The notes beneath the pieces are model-generated. The model did not search any database. It was not told where the DNA came from and saw only the letters and a list, made by a program, of their open reading frames with translations. 64,000 nucleotides of DNA, taken from contig CALWYD010000008.1 in the NCBI GenBank assembly GCA_944385675.1, forward strand, positions 1 through 64,000, in the 5' to 3' direction. Position 1 is the stretch's first letter; each line of letters opens with the position of its first letter. The stretch comes from an uncultured Oscillospiraceae bacterium. Lineage in GTDB: Bacteria; Bacillota; Clostridia; Oscillospirales; Oscillospiraceae. A program made the translations under genes and the position numbers. Below, piece after piece: positions 1 to 7,818 of this stretch.

Positions 1-129
1 CTTCAAAGAATTTTTGACGTTGTTCCTACAAGCTTCTTTCAAAGCTCTTCTTAACAACCATCACCTTCTGGTGCTTCTCGTTTGTCACGTTGTTTAATTT
101 ACAAGGTGCACACCGCGCCCTCGCGGCGG
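1..129 (-). other. Probable leader of an rRNA operon running left out of the window
   Basis: No protein can be supported here. Read on the minus strand, this stretch lies directly downstream of three strong stacked promoters and contains short, repeated A-rich motifs of the kind found in Firmicute rRNA leaders before 16S rRNA. The rRNA itself is outside the window, so the identity is inferred from promoter architecture and leader appearance only. Confidence 0.5.
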
Positions 130-135
130 ATTTTT

Positions 136-164
136 ATTGTAGCACTTATTTTCCCCTTTGTCAA
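136..164 (-). promoter_or_regulatory. rRNA-type promoter P1 (minus strand)
   Basis: Minus strand reads TTGACA, 17 bases, TACAAT: a near-consensus housekeeping promoter. It is the promoter closest to the left edge and fires leftward out of the window. Confidence 0.8.
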
Positions 165-255
165 GAACTTTTTCAAGTTTTTCCAAACTTTTTCTTGTTC
201 TTTCATCCGCTAGGGGTAAAGAACTGCAACTGTCACTCTTGCAAGCGACTTTGTC

Positions 256-284
256 AGGATACCACGGTCAGTTCTCTTTGTCAA
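256..284 (-). promoter_or_regulatory. rRNA-type promoter P2 (minus strand)
   Basis: Minus strand reads TTGACA, 17 bases, TATCCT. It is spaced 120 bases upstream of P1 and points the same way. Confidence 0.7.
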
Positions 285-359
285 GCACTTTTTTGAGATT
301 TTTCATTCTTTTTGTGTTTTCTCAGAGAATCTAGCCGACGCTCGTTTGCGCGCTTGCTT

Positions 360-388
360 ATACTACCAGAACTCCCCACCGTTGTCAA
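360..388 (-). promoter_or_regulatory. rRNA-type promoter P3 (minus strand)
   Basis: Minus strand reads TTGACA, 17 bases, TAGTAT. It is the third copy of the same arrangement, about 104 bases upstream of P2. All three promoters share the perfect -35 and the 17-base spacer. Confidence 0.7.
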
Positions 389-468
389 CACTTTTTCCCA
401 TTTTCTTTTTTGCTGTCCGTCTCCCGCGTACATTTATCCTTTAAAATCCCGCTTGCGGAAAAACACCA

Positions 469-498
469 TTTGTGCTACTCTTTCTACATACATATTAT
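469..498 (+). promoter_or_regulatory. Weak candidate promoter for metA
   Basis: TTTGTG at 469-474 and TATTAT at 493-498 are 18 bases apart, about 45 bases before the metA start. The -35 match is poor. No S-box or T-box pattern was recognised in the leader. Confidence 0.3.
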
Positions 499-541
499 AG
501 GTTTCCCATTTTGTAACTTTTATTTACCGGGGGTGGCTATT

Positions 542-1456
542 GTGCCCATTAAAATTCCAGATTCCCTTCCCGCCAGGGCCACTCTGGAAGGGGAAAATAT
601 TTTTGTGATGACGGAATACCGGGCGATTCACCAGGATATGCGCCCGTTGAATTTGCTCATCTTAAATCTAATGCCCACTAAAATTGTTACCGAGACCCAG
701 CTGCTACGCAAGCTGTCCAACTCTCCCCTCCAGGTGGAGGTAGAACTGCTGCACACTTCCAGTCACATCTCCCACAACACCGACGCAGATCACCTCTCCT
801 CCTTTTATACTACCTTTGCTCAGATTCGCAATCGGAAGTATGACGGCATGATCATCACCGGAGCTCCGGTAGAAAACCTAGACTTTACCGATGTGGATTA
901 CTGGGATGAGCTGTGCGAAATTATGGAGTGGACTAAGACCCACGTCCACTCCACTCTGCATATCTGCTGGGGGGCCCAGGCCGGGCTTTACTACCATTAT
1001 GGTATCCCCAAGTACTCCCTGCCCAAGAAACTCTCGGGCATCTTCTCCCATACTATTGTTAAAAAACAGTCCCCCCTGTTCCGCGGGTTTGACGACGAAT
1101 TTTTTGTCCCCCACTCCCGCTACACTGCAAACCGCCTGGAGGACATCCTCACCCGTCCGGAACTGGAGCTGCTGGCTGTGTCCAAGGAGGCAGGGGTATT
1201 TGCCGTGAAAAGCGAGGACAACCGCCGCTTCTTTATTACCGGCCATCCGGAATATGACCCGGACACTCTGGCAAACGAGTACTTCCGGGATGTGAATAAA
1301 GGACTGAAAATCGATGTGCCGCTGCACTACTTCCCCAACGATGACCCCTACCAAACCCCTATCGTCCGCTGGCGTTCTGCAGCGCAGCTATTTTACACTA
1401 ACTGGCTCAATTACTACGTCTACCAGACCACGCCGTACGACATTACCCAGATTTGA
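542..1456 (+). CDS. metA: Homoserine O-acyltransferase (MetA family; probably acetyl-CoA specific)
   Basis: Acylates homoserine in the first committed step of methionine synthesis in the cytoplasm. The GTG at 542 is chosen because GGGGGTGG lies just upstream and it gives 304 residues, the usual MetA length; longer in-frame starts would add an implausible AT-rich extension. The catalytic cysteine is Cys142 in HICWGAQ, and His235 and Glu237 are in TGHPEYD. Residue 111 is Glu (GAPVE). In this family Glu111 is reported to favour acetyl-CoA and Gly111 succinyl-CoA, so homoserine O-acetyltransferase activity is inferred. The gene is monocistronic, with its own terminator. Confidence 0.95.
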   Translation: MPIKIPDSLPARATLEGENIFVMTEYRAIHQDMRPLNLLILNLMPTKIVTETQLLRKLSNSPLQVEVELLHTSSHISHNTDADHLSSFYTTFAQIRNRKYDGMIITGAPVENLDFTDVDYWDELCEIMEWTKTHVHSTLHICWGAQAGLYYHYGIPKYSLPKKLSGIFSHTIVKKQSPLFRGFDDEFFVPHSRYTANRLEDILTRPELELLAVSKEAGVFAVKSEDNRRFFITGHPEYDPDTLANEYFRDVNKGLKIDVPLHYFPNDDPYQTPIVRWRSAAQLFYTNWLNYYVYQTTPYDITQI

Positions 1457-1460
1457 CCCT

Positions 1461-1487
1461 CCGGGCGGCCTCAGGCCGCCCGGATTT
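1461..1487 (+). terminator. metA terminator
   Basis: A 10-bp inverted repeat (CCGGGCGGCC / GGCCGCCCGG) with a 3-base loop, followed by ATTTT, five bases after the metA stop codon. Confidence 0.8.
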
Positions 1488-1567
1488 TCACATCCATAGC
1501 GCAACTTGGTGGTTATTTATTTTATTATTTTGAAAGGAATTCGCTGCAACAATACTTCACTTTCCTC

Positions 1568-1596
1568 TTGCACCCCGGTCAAAAAACAGGTATACT
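1568..1596 (+). promoter_or_regulatory. hbd promoter
   Basis: TTGCAC at 1568-1573, a 17-base spacer and TATACT at 1591-1596, about 90 bases before hbd. The -35 hexamer is identical to that of the candidate bcd promoter at 2697. Confidence 0.7.
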
Positions 1597-1687
1597 GTGT
1601 CTCAAGAGAGCACGGTCGGCTTGTCCGGCCAACCCCAGCCAGAAGAAGGCTGGCAACTATTTTTACATTTAACAGGAGGAACACAGT

Positions 1688-2527
1688 ATGAAAGTCGCAC
1701 TTTTCGGCGCCGGAACCATGGGCCGCGGCATTGCCCAGGTCTTTGCTGCCAAGGGACACACCGTCCTGATGTACGCCAGCAGCCCCGCATCCGCCCAGCG
1801 TCACAAGGATACCCTGGCCAAGTCCCTGCAGAAGCGGGTAGAGAAGGGTAAGATGGCCCAGGAGGCTGCTGATGCCCTGATGGCCAATGTACTTATTCCC
1901 CAGACTCATCAGGAGTCCGCCGATGCCGACCTGGTCATCGAGTGCGTCAAGGAGGAGATGGCCACCAAGAAGGAGCTGCTCAATGAGCTGGACAGCTTCT
2001 GCAAACCCGAGACCGTCTTTGCCTCCAATACCTCCTCTCTGTCCATTACCGAGATGGGCAACGGCCTGAAGCATCCTGTCATCGGCATGCACTTCTTTAA
2101 TCCCGTTCCCTCTATGAAGCTTATCGAAATCATCCGCGGCGCCAACACTGCCCAGGAGACTTTTGACTTTATCTATAACCTCTCCAAGGAAATTGGCAAG
2201 GATCCCGTGGAGGTGGCCGAGGCCCCCGGCTTCGTGGTCAACAAGATTCTCATCCCCATGATCAACGAGGCCATTGGCTTGGTGGAGACCGGCGTGGCCA
2301 GTGTGGAGGATATCGACAAGGCCATGATGCTGGGCGCCAATCACCCCATGGGTCCTCTGGCTCTGGGTGACTTCGTGGGCCTGGACGTATGCCTGGCCAT
2401 TATGGACACCCTCTACGCTGAGACTGGCGATCCCAAATATCGCCCTGCTCTGCTGCTGAAGAAAATGGTGCGCGGCGGTCTGCTGGGGCGCAAGTCTGGC
2501 AAGGGCTTCTACGACTATTCCAAATAA
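1688..2527 (+). CDS. hbd: 3-hydroxybutyryl-CoA dehydrogenase
   Basis: Reduces acetoacetyl-CoA to 3-hydroxybutyryl-CoA in the butyrate pathway. It has 279 residues, typical for the short single-function enzyme. The N-terminal Rossmann domain begins with FGAGTMGRG at residues 6-14, and the C-terminal 3HCDH domain covers roughly 185-279. GMHFFNPVP near residue 137 is the family hallmark around the catalytic His. AGGAGGA stands upstream of the ATG. It sits next to bcd-etfBA but has its own promoter and terminator. No thiolase or crotonase gene, which usually accompany it in Clostridium, is in the window. Confidence 0.96.
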   Translation: MKVALFGAGTMGRGIAQVFAAKGHTVLMYASSPASAQRHKDTLAKSLQKRVEKGKMAQEAADALMANVLIPQTHQESADADLVIECVKEEMATKKELLNELDSFCKPETVFASNTSSLSITEMGNGLKHPVIGMHFFNPVPSMKLIEIIRGANTAQETFDFIYNLSKEIGKDPVEVAEAPGFVVNKILIPMINEAIGLVETGVASVEDIDKAMMLGANHPMGPLALGDFVGLDVCLAIMDTLYAETGDPKYRPALLLKKMVRGGLLGRKSGKGFYDYSK

Positions 2528-2547
2528 ATTGCCTCTGTCTAGTTCCG

Positions 2548-2579
2548 CCCCCGGCCGTTGTCTGCGGCCGGGGGTTTTT
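2548..2579 (+). terminator. hbd terminator
   Basis: A 10-bp GC-rich stem (CCCCCGGCCG / CGGCCGGGGG) followed by TTTTT, 20 bases after the hbd stop codon. Confidence 0.9.
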
Positions 2580-2696
2580 CCGCCTGTTTGTCCTTTCGGA
2601 CACAAAGGAAGGCACTTTTTATGGAATTTTATGGGTTCCTATGTTTTTGCTAAAACAAATCCACAAAAACTGTGCATTTTACCATTCATCCCCCCC

Positions 2697-2725
2697 TTGC
2701 ACTTCGTGAAAAAAAACGTTATAAT
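2697..2725 (+). promoter_or_regulatory. Promoter of the bcd leader
   Basis: TTGCAC at 2697-2702, 17 bases, TATAAT at 2720-2725. It reads toward bcd, but its transcript meets a terminator-like hairpin at 2766-2799 before reaching the gene. Confidence 0.7.
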
Positions 2726-2765
2726 TTTAACAGTTAATCCACTGCCCCCGCGTACATGCCGCATC

Positions 2766-2799
2766 GCAACAGCGGGAATTTCCCGCGTTGCTGTTTTTT
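2766..2799 (+). terminator. Terminator-like hairpin inside the bcd leader (possible attenuator)
   Basis: GCAAC and GCGGGA pair with TCCCGC and GTTGC (one bulged A, 3-base loop), followed by a T tract at 2793-2799. hbd already has its own terminator, so this hairpin lies in the separate leader transcribed from 2725. It could attenuate bcd-etfBA or end a short RNA of about 65 nt. Confidence 0.6.
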
Positions 2800-2809
2800 C
2801 GGGTTTTCT

Positions 2810-2827
2810 TTGTTAAATTTATAACAA
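2810..2827 (+). promoter_or_regulatory. Rex (redox-sensing repressor) operator
   Basis: TTGTTAAATTTATAACAA matches the Firmicute Rex consensus TTGTTAA-N4-TTAACAA with one mismatch. Rex responds to the NADH/NAD+ ratio and is known to control butyrate and solvent genes in clostridia. The position, 145 bases upstream of bcd, points to repression of bcd-etfBA when NADH is low. Confidence 0.7.
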
Positions 2828-2971
2828 TATGTTTATGTTTTGCGCTGCGGCCTGCTTTTCCCGCTGCCTGCTCTGCTGTCCTGCGTCTCCCGCCCCGGTC
2901 AGGCGGGCCGCCCCAGTCAAGAGCTCTCGCAATAATGTCTGTGAAGTATTAAAAACTAGGAGGACTAAAAA

Positions 2972-4114
2972 ATGGATTTTCACCTGTCTAAAGAACAAGA
3001 GATGGTCCGCAAGATGTACCGCGAGTTCGCGGAGAATGAGGTCAAGCCCCTGGCCGAAGAGATCGACGAGGAGGAGCGCTTCCCCATGGAGACCGTGGAG
3101 AAGATGGGCAAGCTTGGCATGATGGGTATCTATTTCCCCAAAGAGTACGGTGGGGCGGGCGGCGATGTACTGTCCTACGCCATGTGTGTGGAGGAGCTGG
3201 CCAAGGTATGCGGTACCACTGCTGTTATTGTCTCTGCCCACACCTCCCTGTGCTGCGCTCCCATCTTTGAAAACGGCACCGAGGAGCAGAAAATGAAGTA
3301 TCTGCCCGACCTGCTCTCCGGCAAGAAGATCGGTGCCTTTGGCCTGACCGAGCCCAACGCCGGTACCGATGCCTCCGGTCAGCAGACCACCGCCGTACTG
3401 GAAGGTGACCACTACGTCCTCAATGGTTCCAAGTGCTTTATTACCAACGGCACCGTGGCTGAGACCTTCGTTATCTTTGCTATGACGGACAAGTCCCTGG
3501 GCAACCACGGTATTTCTGCCTTTATTGTGGAGAAAAGCTTCCCCGGCTTCTCTGTAGGCAAGCACGAGAAGAAGATGGGTATCCGCGGCTCCTCCACCTG
3601 CGATCTGATTTTCGAGGACTGCATTGTTCCCAAGGAGAACCTGCTGGGCAAGGAAGGACAGGGCTTTAAGATTGCCATGCAGACTCTGGACGGCGGCCGT
3701 CTGGGAATTGCTGCTCAGGCTCTTGGTCTGGGCGAGGGGGCTGTGAACGAGGCTGTGAAATATACCCAGGAGCGTGTGCAGTTTAAAAAGCGTCTGTCCC
3801 AGTTCCAGAACACTCAGTTCCAGCTGGCCGACATGCACACCCGCATGCAGGCTGCCCAGTACCTGGTTTACGCTGCCGCTGTGAAAAAGCAGAACCACGA
3901 GCCCTACGGCATGGATTCCGCTATGGCCAAGCTCTTTGCCGCTGAGGCCGCCAACGATGTGACCCGCCGCGCCGTGCAGCTCTTCGGCGGCTACGGCTAC
4001 ACCCGTGAGTACCCTGTGGAGCGCATGATGAGAGACGCCAAGATTACCGAAATCTACGAGGGCACTTCCGAGGTTCAGCGCATGGTTATCTCCCGCGCGC
4101 TGGGTGTGAAATAA
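2972..4114 (+). CDS. bcd: Butyryl-CoA dehydrogenase (short-chain acyl-CoA dehydrogenase)
   Basis: FAD flavoenzyme that reduces crotonyl-CoA to butyryl-CoA and, with EtfAB, can bifurcate electrons to ferredoxin. It has 380 residues, the normal length. The order is N-terminal helical domain, middle beta domain (FGLTEPNAGTDAS near 122-134), and C-terminal helical domain with the catalytic base Glu363 in YEGTSEVQR. AGGAGGA at 2958-2964 sets the ATG. It forms a tight operon with etfB (18 bases) and etfA, the classic clostridial order, under the Rex site upstream. Confidence 0.97.
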   Translation: MDFHLSKEQEMVRKMYREFAENEVKPLAEEIDEEERFPMETVEKMGKLGMMGIYFPKEYGGAGGDVLSYAMCVEELAKVCGTTAVIVSAHTSLCCAPIFENGTEEQKMKYLPDLLSGKKIGAFGLTEPNAGTDASGQQTTAVLEGDHYVLNGSKCFITNGTVAETFVIFAMTDKSLGNHGISAFIVEKSFPGFSVGKHEKKMGIRGSSTCDLIFEDCIVPKENLLGKEGQGFKIAMQTLDGGRLGIAAQALGLGEGAVNEAVKYTQERVQFKKRLSQFQNTQFQLADMHTRMQAAQYLVYAAAVKKQNHEPYGMDSAMAKLFAAEAANDVTRRAVQLFGGYGYTREYPVERMMRDAKITEIYEGTSEVQRMVISRALGVK

Positions 4115-4132
4115 GTTAGGAGGCAGATGGAA

Positions 4133-4933
4133 ATGAAAATCATTGTATGTGTCAAGCAGGTCCCCGATACCTCTGGTAAGGTGGCCGTCAACCCCGACGG
4201 CACCCTGAACCGTGCCTCCATGGCTACCATCACCAATCCTGATGACCTGAATGCCGTAGAGGCCGCCCTGGTTTTGAAGGAGCAGACCGGCGCTGAGGTT
4301 ATTGTAATTTCCATGGGTCCTCCCCCTGCCGAGGGAATGCTGCGTGAGATTATGGCCCGGGGCGCGGATCGCGCTGTACTGGTGTCCGGCCGTGAGTTCG
4401 GCGGCTCCGATACCTACGCCACCTCCCAGATCCTGGCCGCCGCCATTAACAAAATTGGCGTGGAGAAGGAAGACATCGTCATGTGCGGCCGTCAGGCCAT
4501 CGACGGCGACACCGCCCAGGTGGGTCCCCAGATCGCCGAGAAGCTGGGCCTGCCCCAGGTGTCCTACGCCGCCGAGATTAAGAAGGATGGCGATACCCTC
4601 ACTATCAAGCGGGTATTAGAGGACGGCTACATGACCGTGAAGGTCAAGACCCCCTGCCTCATTACCTGCATTAAGGAACTCAACGAGCCCCGTTATATGA
4701 GCGTGGGCGGCGTGTTTGAGTGCCACTCCAAGCCCTACGAGGTGTTTGATTACAATACCCTGAAGGACGATCCCCTCATCGATCCCTCTACCATCGGTCT
4801 GAAGGGCTCCCCCACCAACATCTTCAAATCCTTTACTCCCCCTCAGAAGGGCGTAGGCATGATGCTGGAAGGCGCTGACAAGGCCACCTGCGAGAAGCTG
4901 GCCGGCATCCTGGCGGCTAAGCATTTGATCTGA
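4133..4933 (+). CDS. etfB: Electron transfer flavoprotein, beta subunit
   Basis: Small ETF subunit that passes electrons between NADH/ferredoxin and Bcd. The product is 266 residues and begins MKIIVCVKQVPD, a typical EtfB start. A second ATG lies at 4127, but AGGAGG at 4118-4123 is only 3 bases from it and 9 bases from 4133, so 4133 is preferred. The nucleotide-binding core ICGRQAIDGDTAQVGP-like segment is present near 120-135. It lies between bcd and etfA in one operon. Confidence 0.95.
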   Translation: MKIIVCVKQVPDTSGKVAVNPDGTLNRASMATITNPDDLNAVEAALVLKEQTGAEVIVISMGPPPAEGMLREIMARGADRAVLVSGREFGGSDTYATSQILAAAINKIGVEKEDIVMCGRQAIDGDTAQVGPQIAEKLGLPQVSYAAEIKKDGDTLTIKRVLEDGYMTVKVKTPCLITCIKELNEPRYMSVGGVFECHSKPYEVFDYNTLKDDPLIDPSTIGLKGSPTNIFKSFTPPQKGVGMMLEGADKATCEKLAGILAAKHLI

Positions 4934-4954
4934 TAGAAGGGGGGATTGAAGAAT

Positions 4955-6067
4955 ATGTCTATTTATAACAGTGCTGCTATCGAGGAATTCAACGGCGGCG
5001 TTTGGGTATTTTGTGAGCAGCGCCAGGGCAAAATGATGCCTACCTCCTTCGAGCTGATCTCTGAGGGCCGCAAACTGGCCGACGAGCTGGGCTCCAAGTT
5101 GTACGGCATTCTCCTGGGCCACAATATTGAGGGCATTGCCAAGGAGCTGGGCGGCTACGGCGCCGATGGCGTGTATGTCTGTGACCACCCCCTGCTGGAA
5201 AACTACACCACCGACGGCTACACCAAGGTAATCTGTGACACCATCCACGAGTACAAGCCTGAAGTGTTGCTCATCGGCGCCACCAACATCGGCCGTGACC
5301 TGGGCCCCCGGTGTGCCGCCCGCCTGCACACCGGCCTGTGCGCCGACTGCACCCACCTGGACATCGATGTGCCCAAGTATAAGGAGTTTCTGCGTTCTGC
5401 CTCCACCCTGGCTCCCGAGGTCATTAACGCTATCAAAGAGGATGACCGCAACCTGAAGATGACTCGTCCCGCCTTCGGTGGCCATTTGATGGCTACCATT
5501 ATTTGCCCCCGCTTCCGTCCCGCCATGGCCACTGTCCGTCCCGGCGTAATGAAGAAGAACGCCTTTGACCAGGCCAAGGCCGACGCCTGCGAGATTATCA
5601 AGCCCCACTTCTCCCTCACCGAGGCCGATATGAAGACCCAGGTCACCGAGGTGGTCAAGGCCGCCAAGAAGTTGGTTGACCTCATCGGTGCCGATGTGGT
5701 GGTATCCGTGGGCCGCGGCATCTCCAAGGACGTGAACCGCGGCATTCAGCTGGCCGAAGAGTTGGCCGAGGTTTTGGGCGGCGTTGTAGGCGGCTCCCGT
5801 GCCACCATTGACTCCGGCTGGCTGTCCGCTGACCACCAGGTGGGGCAGACCGGTAAGACCGTCCATCCCAAAATCTATATTGCCTTGGGTATCTCCGGTG
5901 CTATCCAGCACAAGGCCGGCATGCAAGATTCAGAGTGCATTATTGCGGTAAACAAGAATGACACGGCGCCTATCTTCGAGATTGCCGACTACGGCATCTG
6001 CGGCGACCTGTTTAAGGTCACCCCTATGCTCATCGAGGCTATCAAGGCCGCCAAGGCTGCCAAGTAA
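4955..6067 (+). CDS. etfA: Electron transfer flavoprotein, alpha subunit
   Basis: Large ETF subunit that partners EtfB and Bcd. From ATG 4955 the protein has 370 residues. A TTG at 4946 is too close to the AGAAGGGGGG ribosome site at 4936-4944. The C-terminal FAD-binding domain is clear: GRGISKDVN, then GGSRATIDSGW and the HQVGQTGKTVHPKIYIALGIS region. It is the last gene of the bcd operon, followed by a strong terminator. Confidence 0.96.
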   Translation: MSIYNSAAIEEFNGGVWVFCEQRQGKMMPTSFELISEGRKLADELGSKLYGILLGHNIEGIAKELGGYGADGVYVCDHPLLENYTTDGYTKVICDTIHEYKPEVLLIGATNIGRDLGPRCAARLHTGLCADCTHLDIDVPKYKEFLRSASTLAPEVINAIKEDDRNLKMTRPAFGGHLMATIICPRFRPAMATVRPGVMKKNAFDQAKADACEIIKPHFSLTEADMKTQVTEVVKAAKKLVDLIGADVVVSVGRGISKDVNRGIQLAEELAEVLGGVVGGSRATIDSGWLSADHQVGQTGKTVHPKIYIALGISGAIQHKAGMQDSECIIAVNKNDTAPIFEIADYGICGDLFKVTPMLIEAIKAAKAAK

Positions 6068-6080
6068 ATTTTTCTTTCTC

Positions 6081-6119
6081 AAAAAGCGCCCTGCCTTTTT
6101 ACAGGCAGGGCGCTTTTTC
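6081..6119 (+). terminator. Terminator of bcd-etfB-etfA
   Basis: A 15-bp stem (AAAAAGCGCCCTGCC / GGCAGGGCGCTTTTT) ending in a T run, 14 bases after etfA. Confidence 0.95.
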
Positions 6120-6127
6120 GTTCCTTC

Positions 6128-6154
6128 ACCATCCATCTTCCGCCAGCATACAGT
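6128..6154 (+). promoter_or_regulatory. Possible sigma-K-like promoter for dpaA-dpaB
   Basis: ACC at 6128-6130, a 16-base gap and CATACAGT at 6147-6154 resemble the sporulation sigma-K pattern AC-N16/17-CATAnnnT. Mother-cell control of spoVF is established in Bacillus. The motif is short, so a chance match is possible. Confidence 0.3.
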
Positions 6155-6270
6155 GGGGTAGAATCCCAACGCCCGCAGGGCGTATCTTGGGCTCTCCTAT
6201 GAGCCGCCTCCGGCGGCCGAACATCTGGCCCCGGATACGCTCCACAGGCATTGGACGGAGGTGACGTGAA

Positions 6271-7146
6271 ATCAAACAGGAATTAAGCTTCTGGGTAGTG
6301 GGGGGAGATATGCGCCAGGCAAAACTGGCCCAGCTTCTGGCCGAGGACGGCCACACAGTCCGTCTCTTCGCCCTGGACTGCCACCAGTCGCCCATTCCGG
6401 GACTGGTTCAGGCGGACAGCCTTCAGCATATCGATCGTGCCGACTGCGTGGTACTGCCTTTGCCCGTTTCTCAGGCTCCCGGCATCCTCACTGCCCCCTT
6501 CTCCCAAATGCCCCAGCCCCTGGCCCCTATTTTAGACGCCCTGTCTCCGGCGCAATTTGTGTGCGGTGGAATATTGGACGACACCTGTTGCGCTATGGCC
6601 CGGGAGCGGGGTCTGACCGTACATGACTATTTTGCCCGGGAGGAGCTAACTGTGGCCAATGCCGTCCCTACAGCGGAAGGGGCCCTCCAGGTGGCCATGG
6701 AGCATCTGCCTATTACCATCCACGGTGCCCGGGTACTGGTGGTGGGCTTCGGCCGGGTGGGTCGGCTGACTGCCCAGCGCTTTGCCGCCTTAGGCGCCAA
6801 GGTAAGCGTGGCTGCCCGGAAATACGAGCAGTTAGCCTGGGCCCAGGCTATGGGACTGGGCTGCGAACACCTAGAGCATCTGGCCGGCTGGCTGTGCGGC
6901 TACGACCTGGTAATCAACACCGTCCCCGCCCGGGTACTGGGCCGTGCAGAACTGGAGGATCTGCGCCGGGACTGTCTGGTTATAGATCTGGCTTCCAAAC
7001 CGGGCGGTGTGGATCTGGCCATAGCCGGAGAACTGGGACTGACGGTCATTTGGGCTCTCTCCCTGCCCGGTAAGGTAGCTCCTGTAAGCGCAGGTGCCGC
7101 CATCAAACACACTATCTATAATATGCTCCGTGAGCTGGGCCTCTGA
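6271..7146 (+). CDS. dpaA: Dipicolinate synthase subunit A
   Basis: With DpaB it makes dipicolinic acid from dihydrodipicolinate in the mother cell; the product loads the spore core. The conserved N-terminus FWVVGGDMRQ shows that translation begins before the GTG at 6298. The strong site GGAGGTGA (6257-6264) is followed after 6 bases by in-frame ATC (6271), giving 291 residues. The nearby GTG 6266 is out of frame and hits a stop at once, so either ATC is the start or one A has been lost after GTGAAA. A Rossmann motif VVGFGRVGRL lies in the C-terminal half. dpaB follows. Confidence 0.9.
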   Translation: MKQELSFWVVGGDMRQAKLAQLLAEDGHTVRLFALDCHQSPIPGLVQADSLQHIDRADCVVLPLPVSQAPGILTAPFSQMPQPLAPILDALSPAQFVCGGILDDTCCAMARERGLTVHDYFAREELTVANAVPTAEGALQVAMEHLPITIHGARVLVVGFGRVGRLTAQRFAALGAKVSVAARKYEQLAWAQAMGLGCEHLEHLAGWLCGYDLVINTVPARVLGRAELEDLRRDCLVIDLASKPGGVDLAIAGELGLTVIWALSLPGKVAPVSAGAAIKHTIYNMLRELGL

Positions 7147-7170
7147 GTGGCCCGGAAAGGAAGGTTGTCC

Positions 7171-7749
7171 TTGGAAAACAAAACCATTGGATTTGCCGTG
7201 TGCGGTTCGTTCTGCACCCATGCCAAGGCTATGGAGGCCTTGGAACAGGTGCGCGCCCGCTGGCAGAATGTGATTCCCATCGTCTCTGAATGCACCGCCG
7301 ATACCGATACCCGTTTTGGGAAAGCCCATGACCTGATGCGGGAAATGGAGCGCATCTGTGACCACCGGGTAATTGCCTCCGTTAAAGCCGCCGAGCCCAT
7401 CGGCCCCCAGCGGCTGCTGGATTTGCTCATTATCTGTCCCTGTACGGGCAATACTCTGGGCAAGCTGGCTGCCGGCATTACTGACTCCAGCGTCACCATG
7501 GCCGCCAAGGCCCACCTGAGAAATGGCCGTCCCCTGCTAATTGCCCCCTCCACCAATGACGGTCTGGCTGCCTCTGCCGCCAGTGTAGGCACGCTGCTGG
7601 GACGAAAATACATCTATTTTGTCCCCTTCGGTCAGGATGACCCAGTGAAAAAACCCACCTCTCTGGTCTCCGATTTTTCCTTGGTGGCTGACGCCGCCCA
7701 GGCCGCCCTGGAGGGACGACAGCTCCAACCTCTGCTGCTGAGAGAATAA
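7171..7749 (+). CDS. dpaB: Dipicolinate synthase subunit B
   Basis: Flavoprotein-like partner of DpaA in dipicolinate synthesis during sporulation. The TTG at 7171 is chosen because AAGGAAGG (7157-7164) lies 6 bases upstream, and it gives 192 residues starting MENKTIGFAVCGSFCTHAKA, typical of SpoVFB. A GTG at 7147 lacks a ribosome site. It has the flavin-dependent decarboxylase-like fold, with PCTGNTLGKLAAGITD near residues 90-105. It is 24 bases after dpaA, in one operon. Confidence 0.92.
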   Translation: MENKTIGFAVCGSFCTHAKAMEALEQVRARWQNVIPIVSECTADTDTRFGKAHDLMREMERICDHRVIASVKAAEPIGPQRLLDLLIICPCTGNTLGKLAAGITDSSVTMAAKAHLRNGRPLLIAPSTNDGLAASAASVGTLLGRKYIYFVPFGQDDPVKKPTSLVSDFSLVADAAQAALEGRQLQPLLLRE

Positions 7750-7785
7750 AACCAGCCCCGGCCTTAGGCCGGGGCTGGTTTTATT
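7747..7785. terminator. Bidirectional terminator between dpaB and the transketolase genes
   Basis: ACCAGCCCCGGCC and its exact complement with a TTA loop; A run on the left and TTTATT on the right, so it can end transcripts from both sides. Confidence 0.9.
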
Positions 7786-7818
7786 CATCATTAATCGGGC
7801 TGGAGCTGTGCCATGCAT

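Noticed and set aside
390..541. Possible SAM riboswitch or T-box before metA
   Set aside because: None of the conserved S-box or T-box blocks is present and the region shows no terminator/antiterminator pair.
4616..5926. Long open frame (436 codons) on the minus strand across etfB/etfA
   Set aside because: It is antisense to two certain ETF genes; the composition follows third-codon-position bias of the real genes and there is no ribosome site or known domain.
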